Assembly: GCA_016292095.1 (NCBI GenBank)
Contig: JAEFAB010000042.1
Location: forward strand, 1-36,035
Reading direction: 5' to 3'
Length of the DNA: 36,035 nucleotides
DNA from: Eubacterium sp.
Lineage (GTDB): Bacteria; Bacillota; Clostridia; Lachnospirales; Lachnospiraceae
Below are positions 7,712 to 16,183 of the stretch, in pieces. The notes below the pieces were generated by a model that saw nothing but the letters and a program-made list of their open reading frames with translations, did not search any database and was not told the origin of the DNA. Every line of letters begins with the position of its first letter. Within the stretch, counting starts at the first letter, position 1. Both the position numbers and the translations under genes were made by a program.

Positions 7712-8761
7712 ATGAGCGACACAATTATTGAATTGAAAAATGTAACAAAGACTTTTGATGACCAGCAAGTACTCAAAGGGATTGATTTGAATATTCATGA
7801 AAAGGAATTTTTGACATTGCTAGGTCCCAGTGGATGTGGAAAGACCACGATTTTAAGAATTATCAGTGGCTTCGAAGACCCTGATGGAGGTCAGGTCCTT
7901 TTTGAGGGGAAGGATATTGCAAAACTTCCGCCGTATAAGAGGGAAGTTAACACAGTATTCCAGAAATATGCACTGTTTCCGTTTCTGAATGTTTATGACA
8001 ATGTAGCTTTTGGATTGAACTTAAAGAAGATGGATAAGACAGAAATTAATCAGAAGGTAAAGGCAATGCTGAAACTGGTTGGCTTGCAGGGCTATGAAAA
8101 AAGAGATGTCACTTCGTTATCCGGCGGTCAGCAGCAGCGAGTTGCGATTGCGCGTGCTTTGGTGAATGAACCGAAGGTATTGCTTTTGGATGAACCATTG
8201 AGTGCATTGGATGCAAAACTCCGAAAAGAAATGCAGGTAGAATTGAAGAAAATTCAGAAGGAAGTAGGAATTACTTTTATTTTTGTTACGCACGATCAGG
8301 AAGAAGCGTTGTCTATGTCAGACACGATTGTTGTAATTAATGAAGGAATCATTCAGCAGATTGGTTCGCCGATGGATATTTACAATGAACCGCAGAATCG
8401 TTTCGTGGCAAACTTTATCGGGGAATCCAATATTATTTCCGGTAATATGTTGAAAGACTGTCTGGTACAGTTTGATGATGCACAGTGGGAATGTGTGGAT
8501 AAAGGATTCAAAGAAAATGAAGAAATTGATGTAGTGCTCCGCCCGGAAGATATGCATGTTGTATCACCGGAACAGGGAAAAGTGTCGGGACCAATTACCA
8601 CAAAGGTCTTTATGGGTGTTCATTACGAGTATCTGGTTAAAACAAAGTATCGAAACTACAAGGTTCATACAACTGAAAACATTGAAGTTGGTAAAAATGT
8701 TGGTTTGACCATTGACCCATATGACATTCAGGTAATGCATGCAAATTCCATTAATAGTTAG
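7712..8761 (+). CDS. potA: Spermidine/putrescine ABC transporter, ATP-binding protein
   Basis: This ATPase powers polyamine import with PotB and PotC. Visible motifs are Walker [10 protein letters not shown], the signature [14 protein letters not shown], Walker [13 protein letters not shown] and the switch histidine in FVTHDQEEA. From about residue 240 comes a TOBE-type regulatory domain (VVLRPEDM). I chose ATG 7712, which has AGGA about 8 nt ahead; the upstream in-frame ATG at 7691 would add seven residues but has no ribosome binding site. The 349 residues are slightly shorter than E. coli PotA. potB follows after 9 bp. Confidence 0.93.
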   Translation: MSDTIIELKNVTKTFDDQQVLKGIDLNIHEKEFLTLLGPSGCGKTTILRIISGFEDPDGGQVLFEGKDIAKLPPYKREVNTVFQKYALFPFLNVYDNVAFGLNLKKMDKTEINQKVKAMLKLVGLQGYEKRDVTSLSGGQQQRVAIARALVNEPKVLLLDEPLSALDAKLRKEMQVELKKIQKEVGITFIFVTHDQEEALSMSDTIVVINEGIIQQIGSPMDIYNEPQNRFVANFIGESNIISGNMLKDCLVQFDDAQWECVDKGFKENEEIDVVLRPEDMHVVSPEQGKVSGPITTKVFMGVHYEYLVKTKYRNYKVHTTENIEVGKNVGLTIDPYDIQVMHANSINS

Positions 8762-8770
8762 GAGATAGAA

Positions 8771-9601
8771 ATGAGACACTTTAAAGGATTGGCGAAGCCT
8801 TATGTAGTATGGTCTTTTTTGCTGATTGTACTGCCATTAATTATGGTCATTCTGTATTCTGTTACTACAGAAGGAAACTCGCTTTTAACAATACATTTCA
8901 CATTGGAAAATTTTACAAAAATAACGGATCCGATTTATCTCAGTGTTTTTTGGAAATCACTTCAAATCGGTTTGGTAACTACGGCAATCTGTCTTTTGCT
9001 GGCATATCCGCTGGCGTTTTTCATTGCGAAGTTTGATGAGACCTCGCAGAGTATTTTGATTCTGATTGTAACTATTCCGATGTGGATTAATACATTATTG
9101 CGTACCTATGCGTGGATCAGTTTGCTTTCAGACAATGGAATTATTAATGGATTGTTGAATGTTCTGGGGCTGAGTGAGCAGACAATGATGTATACAAACT
9201 TTTCTGTAATTATTGGTCTTGTTTGTGATTTGTTGCCGTTTATGGTAATTCCGATTCACACATCGCTGGCAAAAATGGATCATTCCATGGTAGAAGCTGC
9301 GGGGGATTTGGGGGCAAATCGTTTTCAGACGTTTACAAAAGTGATATTAAAATTGTCGCTACCCGGGGTAATCAGTGGCGTAACACTGGTATTCCTGCTG
9401 TCGATTTCAAGTTTCGTTATTCCGGTATTGCTGGGTGGACATCAGTACGTTCTGATCGGTAACCTGATTGAAAACCAGTTTATTTCCGTTGGAGATTGGA
9501 ACTTCGGTAGTGCAATTTCGGTAATTCTTGCCGTAGCAATTTTATTGTTAATGGGAGTCATGAAGAAAATCGACAATGATGACAATGGAGGTGAAAATTA
9601 A
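8771..9601 (+). CDS. potB: Spermidine/putrescine ABC transporter, permease
   Basis: The 276-residue permease has six expected membrane segments and the cytoplasmic EAA loop (EAAGDLGANRFQTFTKVIL) that docks onto the ATPase. The first segment (VVWSFLLIVLPLIMVILYS) and the conserved LRTYAWISLL stretch are typical of PotB. A GGAGATAG sequence precedes the ATG. Its TAA overlaps the ATG of the next gene by one base (TAATG), indicating translational coupling. Confidence 0.93.
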   Translation: MRHFKGLAKPYVVWSFLLIVLPLIMVILYSVTTEGNSLLTIHFTLENFTKITDPIYLSVFWKSLQIGLVTTAICLLLAYPLAFFIAKFDETSQSILILIVTIPMWINTLLRTYAWISLLSDNGIINGLLNVLGLSEQTMMYTNFSVIIGLVCDLLPFMVIPIHTSLAKMDHSMVEAAGDLGANRFQTFTKVILKLSLPGVISGVTLVFLLSISSFVIPVLLGGHQYVLIGNLIENQFISVGDWNFGSAISVILAVAILLLMGVMKKIDNDDNGGEN

Positions 9602-11478
9602 TGAAAAAGAAACTTTCCATTGGACCAAAGCTATATATCATTTTATGTTTTATCTTTTTATATTTGCCGATTGCAATTACGATGTTCTTTTCGTTCAATG
9701 CATCAAAATCCTTGACGAAATTCACCGGATTTTCCCTGCGTTGGTACGAAAAACTGCTGACAGACCAGAATATTTTGTCGGCGGTGTATGTGTCTATCAG
9801 TATCGCGATTATTTCCACGCTGATTTCCACTGTGCTGGGAACCATCACGGCAATCGGACTTTCTCGCAGTAGAAAAGTATTGAAAGAATGGATTCTGAAT
9901 GTTAACAATATGCCGATTATGAATCCGGATATTGTTACGGCAATCGGTCTTATGATTTTATTTACGTCCCTTCGAATGGAACGTGGATACATTACAATGT
10001 TGCTGGCGCATATTGCTTTTTGTACGCCATATGTCATCACCAGTGTTTATCCAAAAGTGCGCAGTATGGATCATAACCTTGCCAATGCCGCAATGGATTT
10101 GGGAGCAACGCCGGGACAGGCAATGACAAAGGTCATTCTGCCAATGTTGAAACCGGGAATATATGCCGGAATGTTATTGGCCTTTACCATGTCATTGGAT
10201 GATTTTGTCGTTTCTTATTTCGTAACCGGAAACGGCGTATCGAATATTTCCATTGTTGTGTATAACATGACAAAGAGAACAAACCCGACCATTAATGCCC
10301 TGTCAACCTTATTGATTTTGGCAGTGGTCATCATTATTGTGCTGGTCAATGTAATTCCGCAGATTTCCAAAAGACATCGTGGAAAAGAAGTTGAAATGGA
10401 AAATGCCGGAAAATCCAGATTGAAGCATTGGGCAACAGGTCTTGCAGCAGCAGGAATGGTACTGTTGGCTGTGTTTATGGTATATAAATTTACAGCGATT
10501 TCTCAGAAACCGGTGCTTCGGGTGTTCAACTCCGGGGAATATATTGATACGGAACTGCTGGCAAGATTTGAAAAAGAATATAACTGTAAAGTGGTTTACG
10601 AAACATTTGATTCCAATGAATCCATGTACACAAAACTGGAAAGTGGAGCAGAATACGATATTATTGTTCCGTCAGATTACATGATTGAGAAGTTGATTGA
10701 AGAGAAATATCTTCAGGAAATTGACTGGAATAAAATTAAGAATAAGGATGCAATTATTCCGGAACTTCTGGGAAAAGAGTTTGATCCGGATTGCAAATAC
10801 GGGGTTCCGTATTACTGGGGAACTGTTGGAATCCTCTATGACAAAACTGTTGTGGATGAGAAAGACCTGAAGCAGGGTTGGGATATTCTGACCAATAAAA
10901 AATATAAGGACCGTATTTATATGTACGATTCCGAAAGAGATTCTTTCATGGTGGCACTGAAAGCATTAGGGTATTCCATGAACACTGATGATCAGGAAGA
11001 ACTGACTGCAGCCTACCAGTGGCTGATTGACCAGAGAGAAACGATGGATCCGGTTTATGTAGGAGATGATGTAATTGACAATATGATTTCCGGAAACAAG
11101 GCCATGGCAGTGGTTTACTCCGGTGACGGAGCATACATTATCTCAGAAAATGAAAATATGGATTTCTTTGTGCCGGAGCAGGGCTCAAATGTATGGACAG
11201 ATGCTATGGTTTTAACAAAGTATTGTGACAATACCGATTTGGCATATCAGTTTATGGACTTCTTCCTGAGAGAAGATGTTTCCGTGCAGAATACTGAATA
11301 TATCGGTTACGATAGTGCGGTAAAGAGTACTTATGAATACTATCGTGACGAGGAATACGAAGGAAACAGCGGTTGTGCACCGGATACTTCAAACCCGAAA
11401 AACGAAGAATTCAAAAATCAGGAAAAAGAAATCAAATCCTTTAGTGCAAATTTATGGACAAAGGTAAAATCTAAATAA
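9601..11478 (+). CDS. potCD: Fused PotC permease and PotD polyamine-binding protein
   Basis: One 625-residue polypeptide carries two transporter parts. Residues 1-265 are a PotC-type permease (six membrane segments; EAA-like loop with AAMDLGATPGQAMTKVILP). After a basic linker (about 268-280) comes an extra membrane segment (about 281-300) and then a PotD-type solute-binding domain (about 306-625; LRVFNSGEYID, YDIIVPSDYMIEKL, VPYYWGTVGILYD). The extra segment tethers the binding domain outside the cell, replacing the usual lipoprotein anchor. Such PotCD fusions are known in some Firmicutes. The ORF is continuous, with no sign of a frameshift. It ends the operon; no hairpin terminator precedes the tRNA promoter 8 bp later. 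Confidence 0.93.
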   Translation: MKKKLSIGPKLYIILCFIFLYLPIAITMFFSFNASKSLTKFTGFSLRWYEKLLTDQNILSAVYVSISIAIISTLISTVLGTITAIGLSRSRKVLKEWILNVNNMPIMNPDIVTAIGLMILFTSLRMERGYITMLLAHIAFCTPYVITSVYPKVRSMDHNLANAAMDLGATPGQAMTKVILPMLKPGIYAGMLLAFTMSLDDFVVSYFVTGNGVSNISIVVYNMTKRTNPTINALSTLLILAVVIIIVLVNVIPQISKRHRGKEVEMENAGKSRLKHWATGLAAAGMVLLAVFMVYKFTAISQKPVLRVFNSGEYIDTELLARFEKEYNCKVVYETFDSNESMYTKLESGAEYDIIVPSDYMIEKLIEEKYLQEIDWNKIKNKDAIIPELLGKEFDPDCKYGVPYYWGTVGILYDKTVVDEKDLKQGWDILTNKKYKDRIYMYDSERDSFMVALKALGYSMNTDDQEELTAAYQWLIDQRETMDPVYVGDDVIDNMISGNKAMAVVYSGDGAYIISENENMDFFVPEQGSNVWTDAMVLTKYCDNTDLAYQFMDFFLREDVSVQNTEYIGYDSAVKSTYEYYRDEEYEGNSGCAPDTSNPKNEEFKNQEKEIKSFSANLWTKVKSK

Positions 11479-11486
11479 GATAAGTC

Positions 11487-11515
11487 TTGACAAAACAGTC
11501 AGATTAAGATATGAT
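11487..11515 (+). promoter_or_regulatory. Consensus promoter of tRNA-Gly
   Basis: TTGACA (11487-11492) and TATGAT (11510-11515) with a 17-bp spacer lie 42 bp ahead of the tRNA, as expected for a stable-RNA promoter. Confidence 0.85.
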
Positions 11516-11557
11516 AGCAGAGCAGTCGAGAGAGAAAACTTGATTGCTCTGTTATTT

Positions 11558-11628
11558 GCGGGTGTAGTTCAGTGGTAGAACACCAGCCTTCCAAGCTGGA
11601 TATGTGGGTTCGATTCCCATCACCCGCT
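11558..11628 (+). tRNA. tRNA-Gly (anticodon TCC)
   Basis: The cloverleaf is complete: acceptor GCGGGTG with CACCCGC, D-arm with AGTGGTAGA, anticodon stem CCAGC/GCTGG with loop CTTCCAA giving anticodon TCC (glycine, GGA codons), and T-arm GTGGG-TTCGATT-CCCAT with one G-T pair. The discriminator is T, and CCA is not encoded. A lone tRNA with its own promoter and terminator. Confidence 0.95.
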
Positions 11629-11641
11629 TTTTTATTTATTA

Positions 11642-11671
11642 AAAACCCCTCAGGAATTCCTGAGGGGTTTT
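11642..11671 (+). terminator. Terminator of tRNA-Gly
   Basis: AAAACCCCTCAGG and CCTGAGGGGTTTT form a perfect 13-bp stem around AATT. It is symmetrical and could work in both directions. Confidence 0.9.
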
Positions 11672-11716
11672 GTTTCGATAGGGAAATACCTGAACTTTTT
11701 AATAATTCATTCTTGC

Positions 11717-12020
11717 AAGGTACACTTGTTAAGCCCAAATTTTTAGGGTGTACCATATCTTTTTGATTTTAGAAGATAATAAGGTACGGATGTCCAACAT
11801 ACTTTCGTTTATCTGTACCCCATCTTTGATATTATTTTGCCTTTTAAGGTACATCTACATTTTGAGATTTCTAAAACTGTACCTTGATACCCAACCTTTT
11901 CCGTTCTACAGGGTACGGTGGAAAATTATTGCTCTTTTAAGTGTACCTTGACATTGACTATTTTTTTAATTGCAAGGTTGGTTCATACAGTATGTTGCAT
12001 TTGAAAGAGCCTTCCTAACC
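11717..12020. repeat. 64-bp-period array of inverted GGTAC motifs (no genes)
   Basis: Between the tRNA-Gly terminator and the GH16 terminator there is no convincing gene. Instead a motif AAGGTACA and its reverse complement TGTACCTT alternate. The GTAC cores are at 11720, 11750, 11784, 11815, 11849, 11879, 11913 and 11943, giving four units about 38-40 bp long, each able to fold into a hairpin with 6-8-bp arms, with 24-26-bp spacers. A diverged fifth unit opens at 11974 (AAGGTTGG ... CCTAACC). Forward sites recur every 64, 65, 64 and 64 bp. Only the arms are conserved; loops and spacers differ. The 67-codon frame at 11748-11951 lacks a ribosome binding site and is rejected. Confidence 0.8.
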
Positions 12021-12031
12021 AAAACGCAACA

Positions 12032-12058
12032 AAAAAAGGGGCCGTAAAAACGCCCCTA
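12032..12058 (-). terminator. Terminator of the GH16 gene
   Basis: Read on the minus strand, AGGGGCG and CGGCCCCT pair around a T-rich loop and are followed by seven T. It lies about 22 bp beyond the GH16 stop codon. Confidence 0.75.
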
Positions 12059-12080
12059 ATGAAAAACTATGTTGGGTCTC

Positions 12081-12947
12081 CTATTTGGAGCCTTTTTTAT
12101 CATTCGCTTTCTGATATACACGAACATATTCAATTTCAAATAAGAACGGAAGGGCCTCATCATCTACAGGACCACCTAAACCGCCTCCTACTGCAGTGTT
12201 CATAATCAGGAAGAAGGGTTTGTCAAAAGGCCATGCATCATATCCCTGGTCTTCAGGGTCGTCGGTCTTGCTGTATTTACAATAGCTGATTCCGTCAATA
12301 AAGAATTCAAAATAATCCGGAGTCCATTCCATAGAATAATTATGGAAGGTATCGAAAAAGCCTTCTTCAAAGTCCACAACAGTTGTATATGGGATTGTAT
12401 CGTGTCTGGTATGATTGTGACGACCGGAATGCAAACTAAATAAAGCACTGTTTGGTCGACGACCGATATGCTCAATCAAATCAATTTCTCCACAGTTTGG
12501 CCAACGGTCTTTGATGTCAGGTCGCGGAAATTTCTTGAAATCTTCCTCTGTAAATTTTGAAAAGTCCGGTCTGCCGTCGGAACGCACAGGAACTCCTTCC
12601 GGAACTTTTCGCGGTTCGCGATAAGGCATCATCCAAATCGCAGGCCAACAACCTAAGCCCTTTGGAAATTTGGCACGGATATCAAAATAGCCGTACTGCC
12701 AATGTGCTCTTCCGCGAGTGACAAGTTTTGCGGAAGTATACTCGCGTTCTCCATCCTGTTCTTTTACGGAACGAATGGTTAATTTGCCGTCTTTTACATA
12801 AACATTTCCCGGTCGGTCAGTATATGCCTGCAATTCGCGGTTCGGCCACTGAAAATTTCCAGTTTCGAAATTCCACTTTTCCGGATCCGGTGCGCCTTCG
12901 TAATCGAACTCGTCGCCCCACACCAGTCCATAATCCTTTAAATCCAT
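12081..12947 (-). CDS. Glycoside hydrolase family 16 (beta-glucanase type), no signal peptide
   Basis: The 288-residue protein has the GH16 jelly-roll pattern. The catalytic signature EIDLIEH gives Glu154 as nucleophile, Asp156 and Glu159 as acid/base. Typical neighbours are LVWGDEFDYEG at the N-terminus, the YGYFDIRAKFP strand, the substrate-cleft CWPAIWMMP, MEWTPDYFEFFIDG and a C-terminal FEIEYVRVYQ strand. About 40 residues (112-150) are inserted between PAIWMMP and the catalytic strand, longer than in standard laminarinases. I chose the start at 12947 (MDLKDYG) because AAAGGGGA precedes it; the upstream ATGs lack such a site. There is no secretion signal, so it probably cleaves imported beta-glucan oligosaccharides inside the cell. 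Substrate (beta-1,3 or mixed-linkage glucan) is inference. Confidence 0.92.
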   Translation of the reverse strand: MDLKDYGLVWGDEFDYEGAPDPEKWNFETGNFQWPNRELQAYTDRPGNVYVKDGKLTIRSVKEQDGEREYTSAKLVTRGRAHWQYGYFDIRAKFPKGLGCWPAIWMMPYREPRKVPEGVPVRSDGRPDFSKFTEEDFKKFPRPDIKDRWPNCGEIDLIEHIGRRPNSALFSLHSGRHNHTRHDTIPYTTVVDFEEGFFDTFHNYSMEWTPDYFEFFIDGISYCKYSKTDDPEDQGYDAWPFDKPFFLIMNTAVGGGLGGPVDDEALPFLFEIEYVRVYQKANDKKGSK

Positions 12948-13013
12948 AAAATCCCCTTTCATATAAAACGAACAACTTGAAAGCGGCATTGTTATCCACT
13001 AACATTTTTAGGT

Positions 13014-13041
13014 ATTCTAGCATATAAAAACGTTTTTTCAA
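13014..13041 (-). promoter_or_regulatory. Promoter of the GH16 gene with cre-like palindrome
   Basis: On the minus strand TTGAAA (13036-13041) and TAGAAT (13014-13019) are separated by 16 bp. The palindrome AAAAACGTTTTT (13026-13037) overlaps the -35 region and has the CG-centred look of a catabolite-responsive element, though it is not a full cre match. CcpA control is only a suggestion. Confidence 0.55.
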
Positions 13042-13078
13042 ACATAAAAAAAGAGTTTTTTAAAATAATAATCCATCT

Positions 13079-13107
13079 TTGACAATTCAGTACAGTTGGA
13101 CTATTCT
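13079..13107 (+). promoter_or_regulatory. Promoter of nth
   Basis: TTGACA (13079-13084) and TATTCT (13102-13107) have a 17-bp spacer. AAAGGAG follows at 13115-13121, ahead of ATG 13130. Confidence 0.7.
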
Positions 13108-13129
13108 ATGTATCAAAGGAGATTGAAAA

Positions 13130-13759
13130 ATGGCAAAGAACGTAGAGCAGGTTTTGGAATTATTGGATCGTGAATATGGAACGGATTATATTTGTTATTT
13201 GAACCATGAAACATCATGGCAGTTATTGATTGCGGTAATCCTCAGCGCGCAGTGTACTGATGCCAGAGTGAATATCGTAACGGCCGATTTGTTTCAGAAA
13301 TATGATACGTTGGAAAAATTTGCCGAGGCAGATATAAAAGAATTGGAAGAGGCAATTCATTCCATTGGGTTTTATCATGCAAAGGCAAGAAATATTAAGA
13401 AATGTTGCTATGACCTGGTTCACAAGTTTCATGGAGAAGTTCCGCGTACATTGGAGGAATTGACTTCGTTGGCAGGTGTGGGAAGAAAAACCGCTAATGT
13501 GATCCGGGGAAATATTTATGATGATCCAAGTATTGTGGTGGACACTCATGTAAAAAGAATTTCCAAAAAACTGGGATTTACAAAGAACGATGATCCGGTA
13601 AAGGTGGAGTATGATTTGATGAAGGTTTTGCCGAAAGATCATTGGATTTTATACAATACACAAATTATTACATTGGGAAGAACTATCTGCACGGCAAGAA
13701 GTCCGAAGTGCAGGGAATGCTTTTTGAAGCAGTGCTGTCCGTCTTATGAGGAGAAATAA
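13130..13759 (+). CDS. nth: Endonuclease III (DNA glycosylase/AP lyase)
   Basis: This base-excision repair enzyme removes oxidised pyrimidines and cleaves the abasic strand. The 209 residues show the helix-hairpin-helix LAGVGRKTANVI with catalytic Lys120, the catalytic Asp138 in VVDTHVKRIS, and the C-terminal 4Fe-4S loop, four cysteines in the C-x6-C-x2-C-x5-C arrangement. Residue numbers coincide with those of E. coli Nth. A consensus promoter and ribosome binding site support the start. The exonuclease gene follows within 7 bp, so both repair-related nucleases are likely co-transcribed. Confidence 0.96.
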   Translation: MAKNVEQVLELLDREYGTDYICYLNHETSWQLLIAVILSAQCTDARVNIVTADLFQKYDTLEKFAEADIKELEEAIHSIGFYHAKARNIKKCCYDLVHKFHGEVPRTLEELTSLAGVGRKTANVIRGNIYDDPSIVVDTHVKRISKKLGFTKNDDPVKVEYDLMKVLPKDHWILYNTQIITLGRTICTARSPKCRECFLKQCCPSYEEK

Positions 13760-13766
13760 AGAAGAA

Positions 13767-14483
13767 ATGTTTGTGAAAGATTATGTATGTGTGGATATCG
13801 AAACCACAGGTGTCAACACAAAGTGGAGCAAAATTATTGAAATCGGTGCAGTGAAGGTAAGAGACGGGAAAGTTGTGGAGACTTTTTCGGAATTAATTAA
13901 TCCGGGAGAAAAACTGTCGGAGTTCATTACCGGATTAACAGGAATTACGGATGAAATGCTGGAAGGAAAACCGGGGATTGAAGAAGTTCTTCCGCGGTTT
14001 ATCGAATTCGCAAAAGATGACGTTCTTTTAGGACATAATCTGATGTTTGACTTCGGCTTTTTGAAACAGAATGCAGTCAATTTGAAATTGTCTTTTGAAA
14101 AACAGGGACTGGATACGTTGAAGATTGCAAGAAAAGCATTGCCAAATCTGCATAGCAGAGGACTTGAGTATCTTTGCAACCATTACGGAATTGCAGATGA
14201 AAATCACCACAGAGCCTTTAATGATGCGAAAGTCACATCGGAACTTTATTTGATTTTAATGAAAGAATTTGGTGAAGAGTTCACGAAATCATTTGAACCG
14301 AAAGAGATGGCTTTCAAGGTGAAGAAAATGCAACCGATTACGGCACGACAGAAAAGTTATCTGACGGACCTGATTCGGTATCATAACATTACAATTGATT
14401 ATAATATTGAACAGCTGACAAAAAACGAAGCGTCCAAAAAAATAGACAAAATTCTTTCCGAAAAAGGGCGAATTTTTTACTAG
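13767..14483 (+). CDS. DnaQ-like 3'-5' exonuclease (DEDDh)
   Basis: The 238-residue protein carries all three exonuclease motifs of the DEDDh group: ExoI CVDIETTG, ExoII LLGHNLMFDFGFL and ExoIII HHRAFNDAKVTSEL. This resembles the proofreading domain of PolC/DnaQ but as a free protein. A C-terminal part (about 185-238; ITARQKSYLTDLI ... ASKKIDKIL) is a small helical module often attached to such exonucleases. I prefer ATG 13767: the in-frame ATG at 13746 lies inside nth and has no ribosome binding site, whereas GAGGAG lies upstream of 13767 (spacing rather long). A role in DNA repair or trimming next to endonuclease III is likely. Confidence 0.88.
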   Translation: MFVKDYVCVDIETTGVNTKWSKIIEIGAVKVRDGKVVETFSELINPGEKLSEFITGLTGITDEMLEGKPGIEEVLPRFIEFAKDDVLLGHNLMFDFGFLKQNAVNLKLSFEKQGLDTLKIARKALPNLHSRGLEYLCNHYGIADENHHRAFNDAKVTSELYLILMKEFGEEFTKSFEPKEMAFKVKKMQPITARQKSYLTDLIRYHNITIDYNIEQLTKNEASKKIDKILSEKGRIFY

Positions 14484-14572
14484 GTAAAAGATGTCAAGTG
14501 TGGTATAGTAGTAGATTGAACAGTGGAACACTATTGGGAAAATTAAATTGTATAAAACAGGGGAGAAAAAGA

Positions 14573-14668
14573 ATGAACTTTTTTTATAATCGAAAAAATC
14601 AGAGAATTATTGCAGGTGGAATTGCTTTATTATTAGTAGTTGCTATGGTTATAACATTAATATATTAA
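14573..14668 (+). CDS. 31-residue single-span membrane peptide
   Basis: A short frame starts at ATG 14573, 9 bp after a strong AGGGGAG. The product begins MNFFYNRKNQ, basic and aromatic, then IIAGGIALLLVVAMVITLIY, one membrane helix that runs to the C-terminus. The basic start suggests the N-terminus stays inside. It lies 90 bp after the exonuclease gene and 30 bp before the VanW-family gene, with a TGG-TATAGT extended -10 box near 14502-14510. The good ribosome binding site and clean hydrophobic span argue that it is real. Small peptides of this kind often serve as membrane partners or regulators; the function here is unknown. Confidence 0.65.
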   Translation: MNFFYNRKNQRIIAGGIALLLVVAMVITLIY

Positions 14669-14698
14669 TTCATTGATAGATTTGAGGGAGACATTGTC

Positions 14699-16171
14699 AT
14701 GAAAAAAATAGTATTTTGTGTATTGTGCATGACACTGTTGTTGGGAATGACTCAGATTTGCTTTGCTACTGAAGATGCGAATGAAACAATTAAAGAAGGA
14801 ATTCGTATTGATGGAATCGATGTCGGTGGGATGACATACGATGAAGCAATGGAGACCATTACCCCGGTGGCAGTAGAAAAACTGAAAACAAAAGCAACAT
14901 TAAAAGTGGGTTCCAAGGAAATCAAGGTTTCATTGAAGAAACTTGGATATCAGTGGAAGGAAGATGTTGTGGAAGATGCTCTTGGAGCCGGAAAAAAAGG
15001 GAACGTTATCCGACGTTTTAAAGACGATAAAGAAATCAAGGAGCAGGGAATGCCACTGATTATTACTGTGGAAGCAGAGGATGAAGTGGTAGAACGCAAG
15101 CTGGAAAAGAAATGCGATGAGTATAACCTTACAGCGAAAAATGCTTCTTTGAAATTTAACGGTTCCGGATTTGATATTATTCCGGAAGAAGAAGGCTGCG
15201 AAGTGGACTATGTGGAGACAGTTAAGAGCCTTCAGGAACAGATTATGAATCAGTGGGATGGCAGCAATAAGCTGCTGGTAGATGCGACTGTATCTACTTC
15301 CACACCGAAATATACAACAAAGGACTGTGAAAAAGTATCTGATACAGCGATGGGAAGTTTTACAACAACCTTTACAATGGGAGATGCTTATGCCGGCAGA
15401 AATGCAAACTTAAAGCACGGCGTGGAAATGATTGACGGAACAGTTCTTTATCCCGGGGAAGAGTATTCCTGCAATGCCGTACTTGCACCATGGACAGAAG
15501 AAAACGGATGGAGTCCGGCAGGAACGTATTCCGAAGGAGAAGTTGTGGACAGTTATGGTGGAGGAATCTGTCAGGTTTCCAGTACCTTATACAATGCATT
15601 GTTAAATGCTGAGATTCAGGTAACGGAAAGATATTCTCATTCCATGGCGGTTTCCTATGTAGACCTTGCTGCAGATGCTGCATTGGCAGGGGATTATAAA
15701 GACTTGAAATTCATTAACAATACGGATGCACCAATCTATATTCGCGGAATTTATGATTATGGTGAAATCTCATTCAAGATTTACGGTCATGATACAAGAC
15801 CGGAGAATCGATCCGTATCTTATGAAAGTGTTGTAACAAAGACAGTTCCGATTACGGACAGCGTGACAAAGGATTCTTCTCAGCCGAAAGGTTATCATTC
15901 TGTAGAATCAAACGGTCATGTAGGTTATGTAGCGGAATTATATAAGATTGTTTACGAAAACGGCGAAGAAGTCAGCAGAGAAAAACTTCATACCAGCACT
16001 TATGCAATGTCACCGCGTAAGATTGTAGAAGGTACCGGAGAAGACAAGAAAGAAGAGAAGACCACAAAAGAAGAAGCTGAAACAAAGTCGGAAAAGAAAG
16101 AATCTTCACAGAAGGAAACGGAAAAAGAAGCGAAAAAGAAAGAACCTGCGGATGAAGCAGGAGATGAATAA
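14699..16171 (+). CDS. Exported VanW-family protein with peptidoglycan-binding-like domain
   Basis: The 490-residue protein has an N-terminal signal peptide (MKKIVFCVLCMTLLLGM, cleavage near FATEDA). Next is a PG_binding_4-type region (about residues 35-200; IDVGGMTYDEAMETI), then the VanW domain (about 230-350; YPGEEYSCNAVLAPW, GGGICQVSSTLYNALL, YSHSMAVSYV), a G5-like beta region (about 360-430) and a Lys/Glu-rich low-complexity tail (about 440-490). VanW proteins occur with glycopeptide resistance genes and in many Firmicutes genomes without them; the biochemical role is not settled, but action at the cell wall is expected. TGAGGGAG precedes the ATG. AIR-synthase-like gene 16184 follows after 12 bp. 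Confidence 0.9.
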   Translation: MKKIVFCVLCMTLLLGMTQICFATEDANETIKEGIRIDGIDVGGMTYDEAMETITPVAVEKLKTKATLKVGSKEIKVSLKKLGYQWKEDVVEDALGAGKKGNVIRRFKDDKEIKEQGMPLIITVEAEDEVVERKLEKKCDEYNLTAKNASLKFNGSGFDIIPEEEGCEVDYVETVKSLQEQIMNQWDGSNKLLVDATVSTSTPKYTTKDCEKVSDTAMGSFTTTFTMGDAYAGRNANLKHGVEMIDGTVLYPGEEYSCNAVLAPWTEENGWSPAGTYSEGEVVDSYGGGICQVSSTLYNALLNAEIQVTERYSHSMAVSYVDLAADAALAGDYKDLKFINNTDAPIYIRGIYDYGEISFKIYGHDTRPENRSVSYESVVTKTVPITDSVTKDSSQPKGYHSVESNGHVGYVAELYKIVYENGEEVSREKLHTSTYAMSPRKIVEGTGEDKKEEKTTKEEAETKSEKKESSQKETEKEAKKKEPADEAGDE

Positions 16172-16183
16172 AGGACAACAAAC

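Noticed and set aside
11748-11951. 67-codon frame between tRNA-Gly and the GH16 gene
   Set aside because: No ribosome binding site, odd composition, and it overlaps the inverted-motif array.
11717-12020. CRISPR array
   Set aside because: The regular period suggested it, but the repeats share only their arms, are not identical, and no cas genes are present. The same holds for the three-unit array at 28701-28862.
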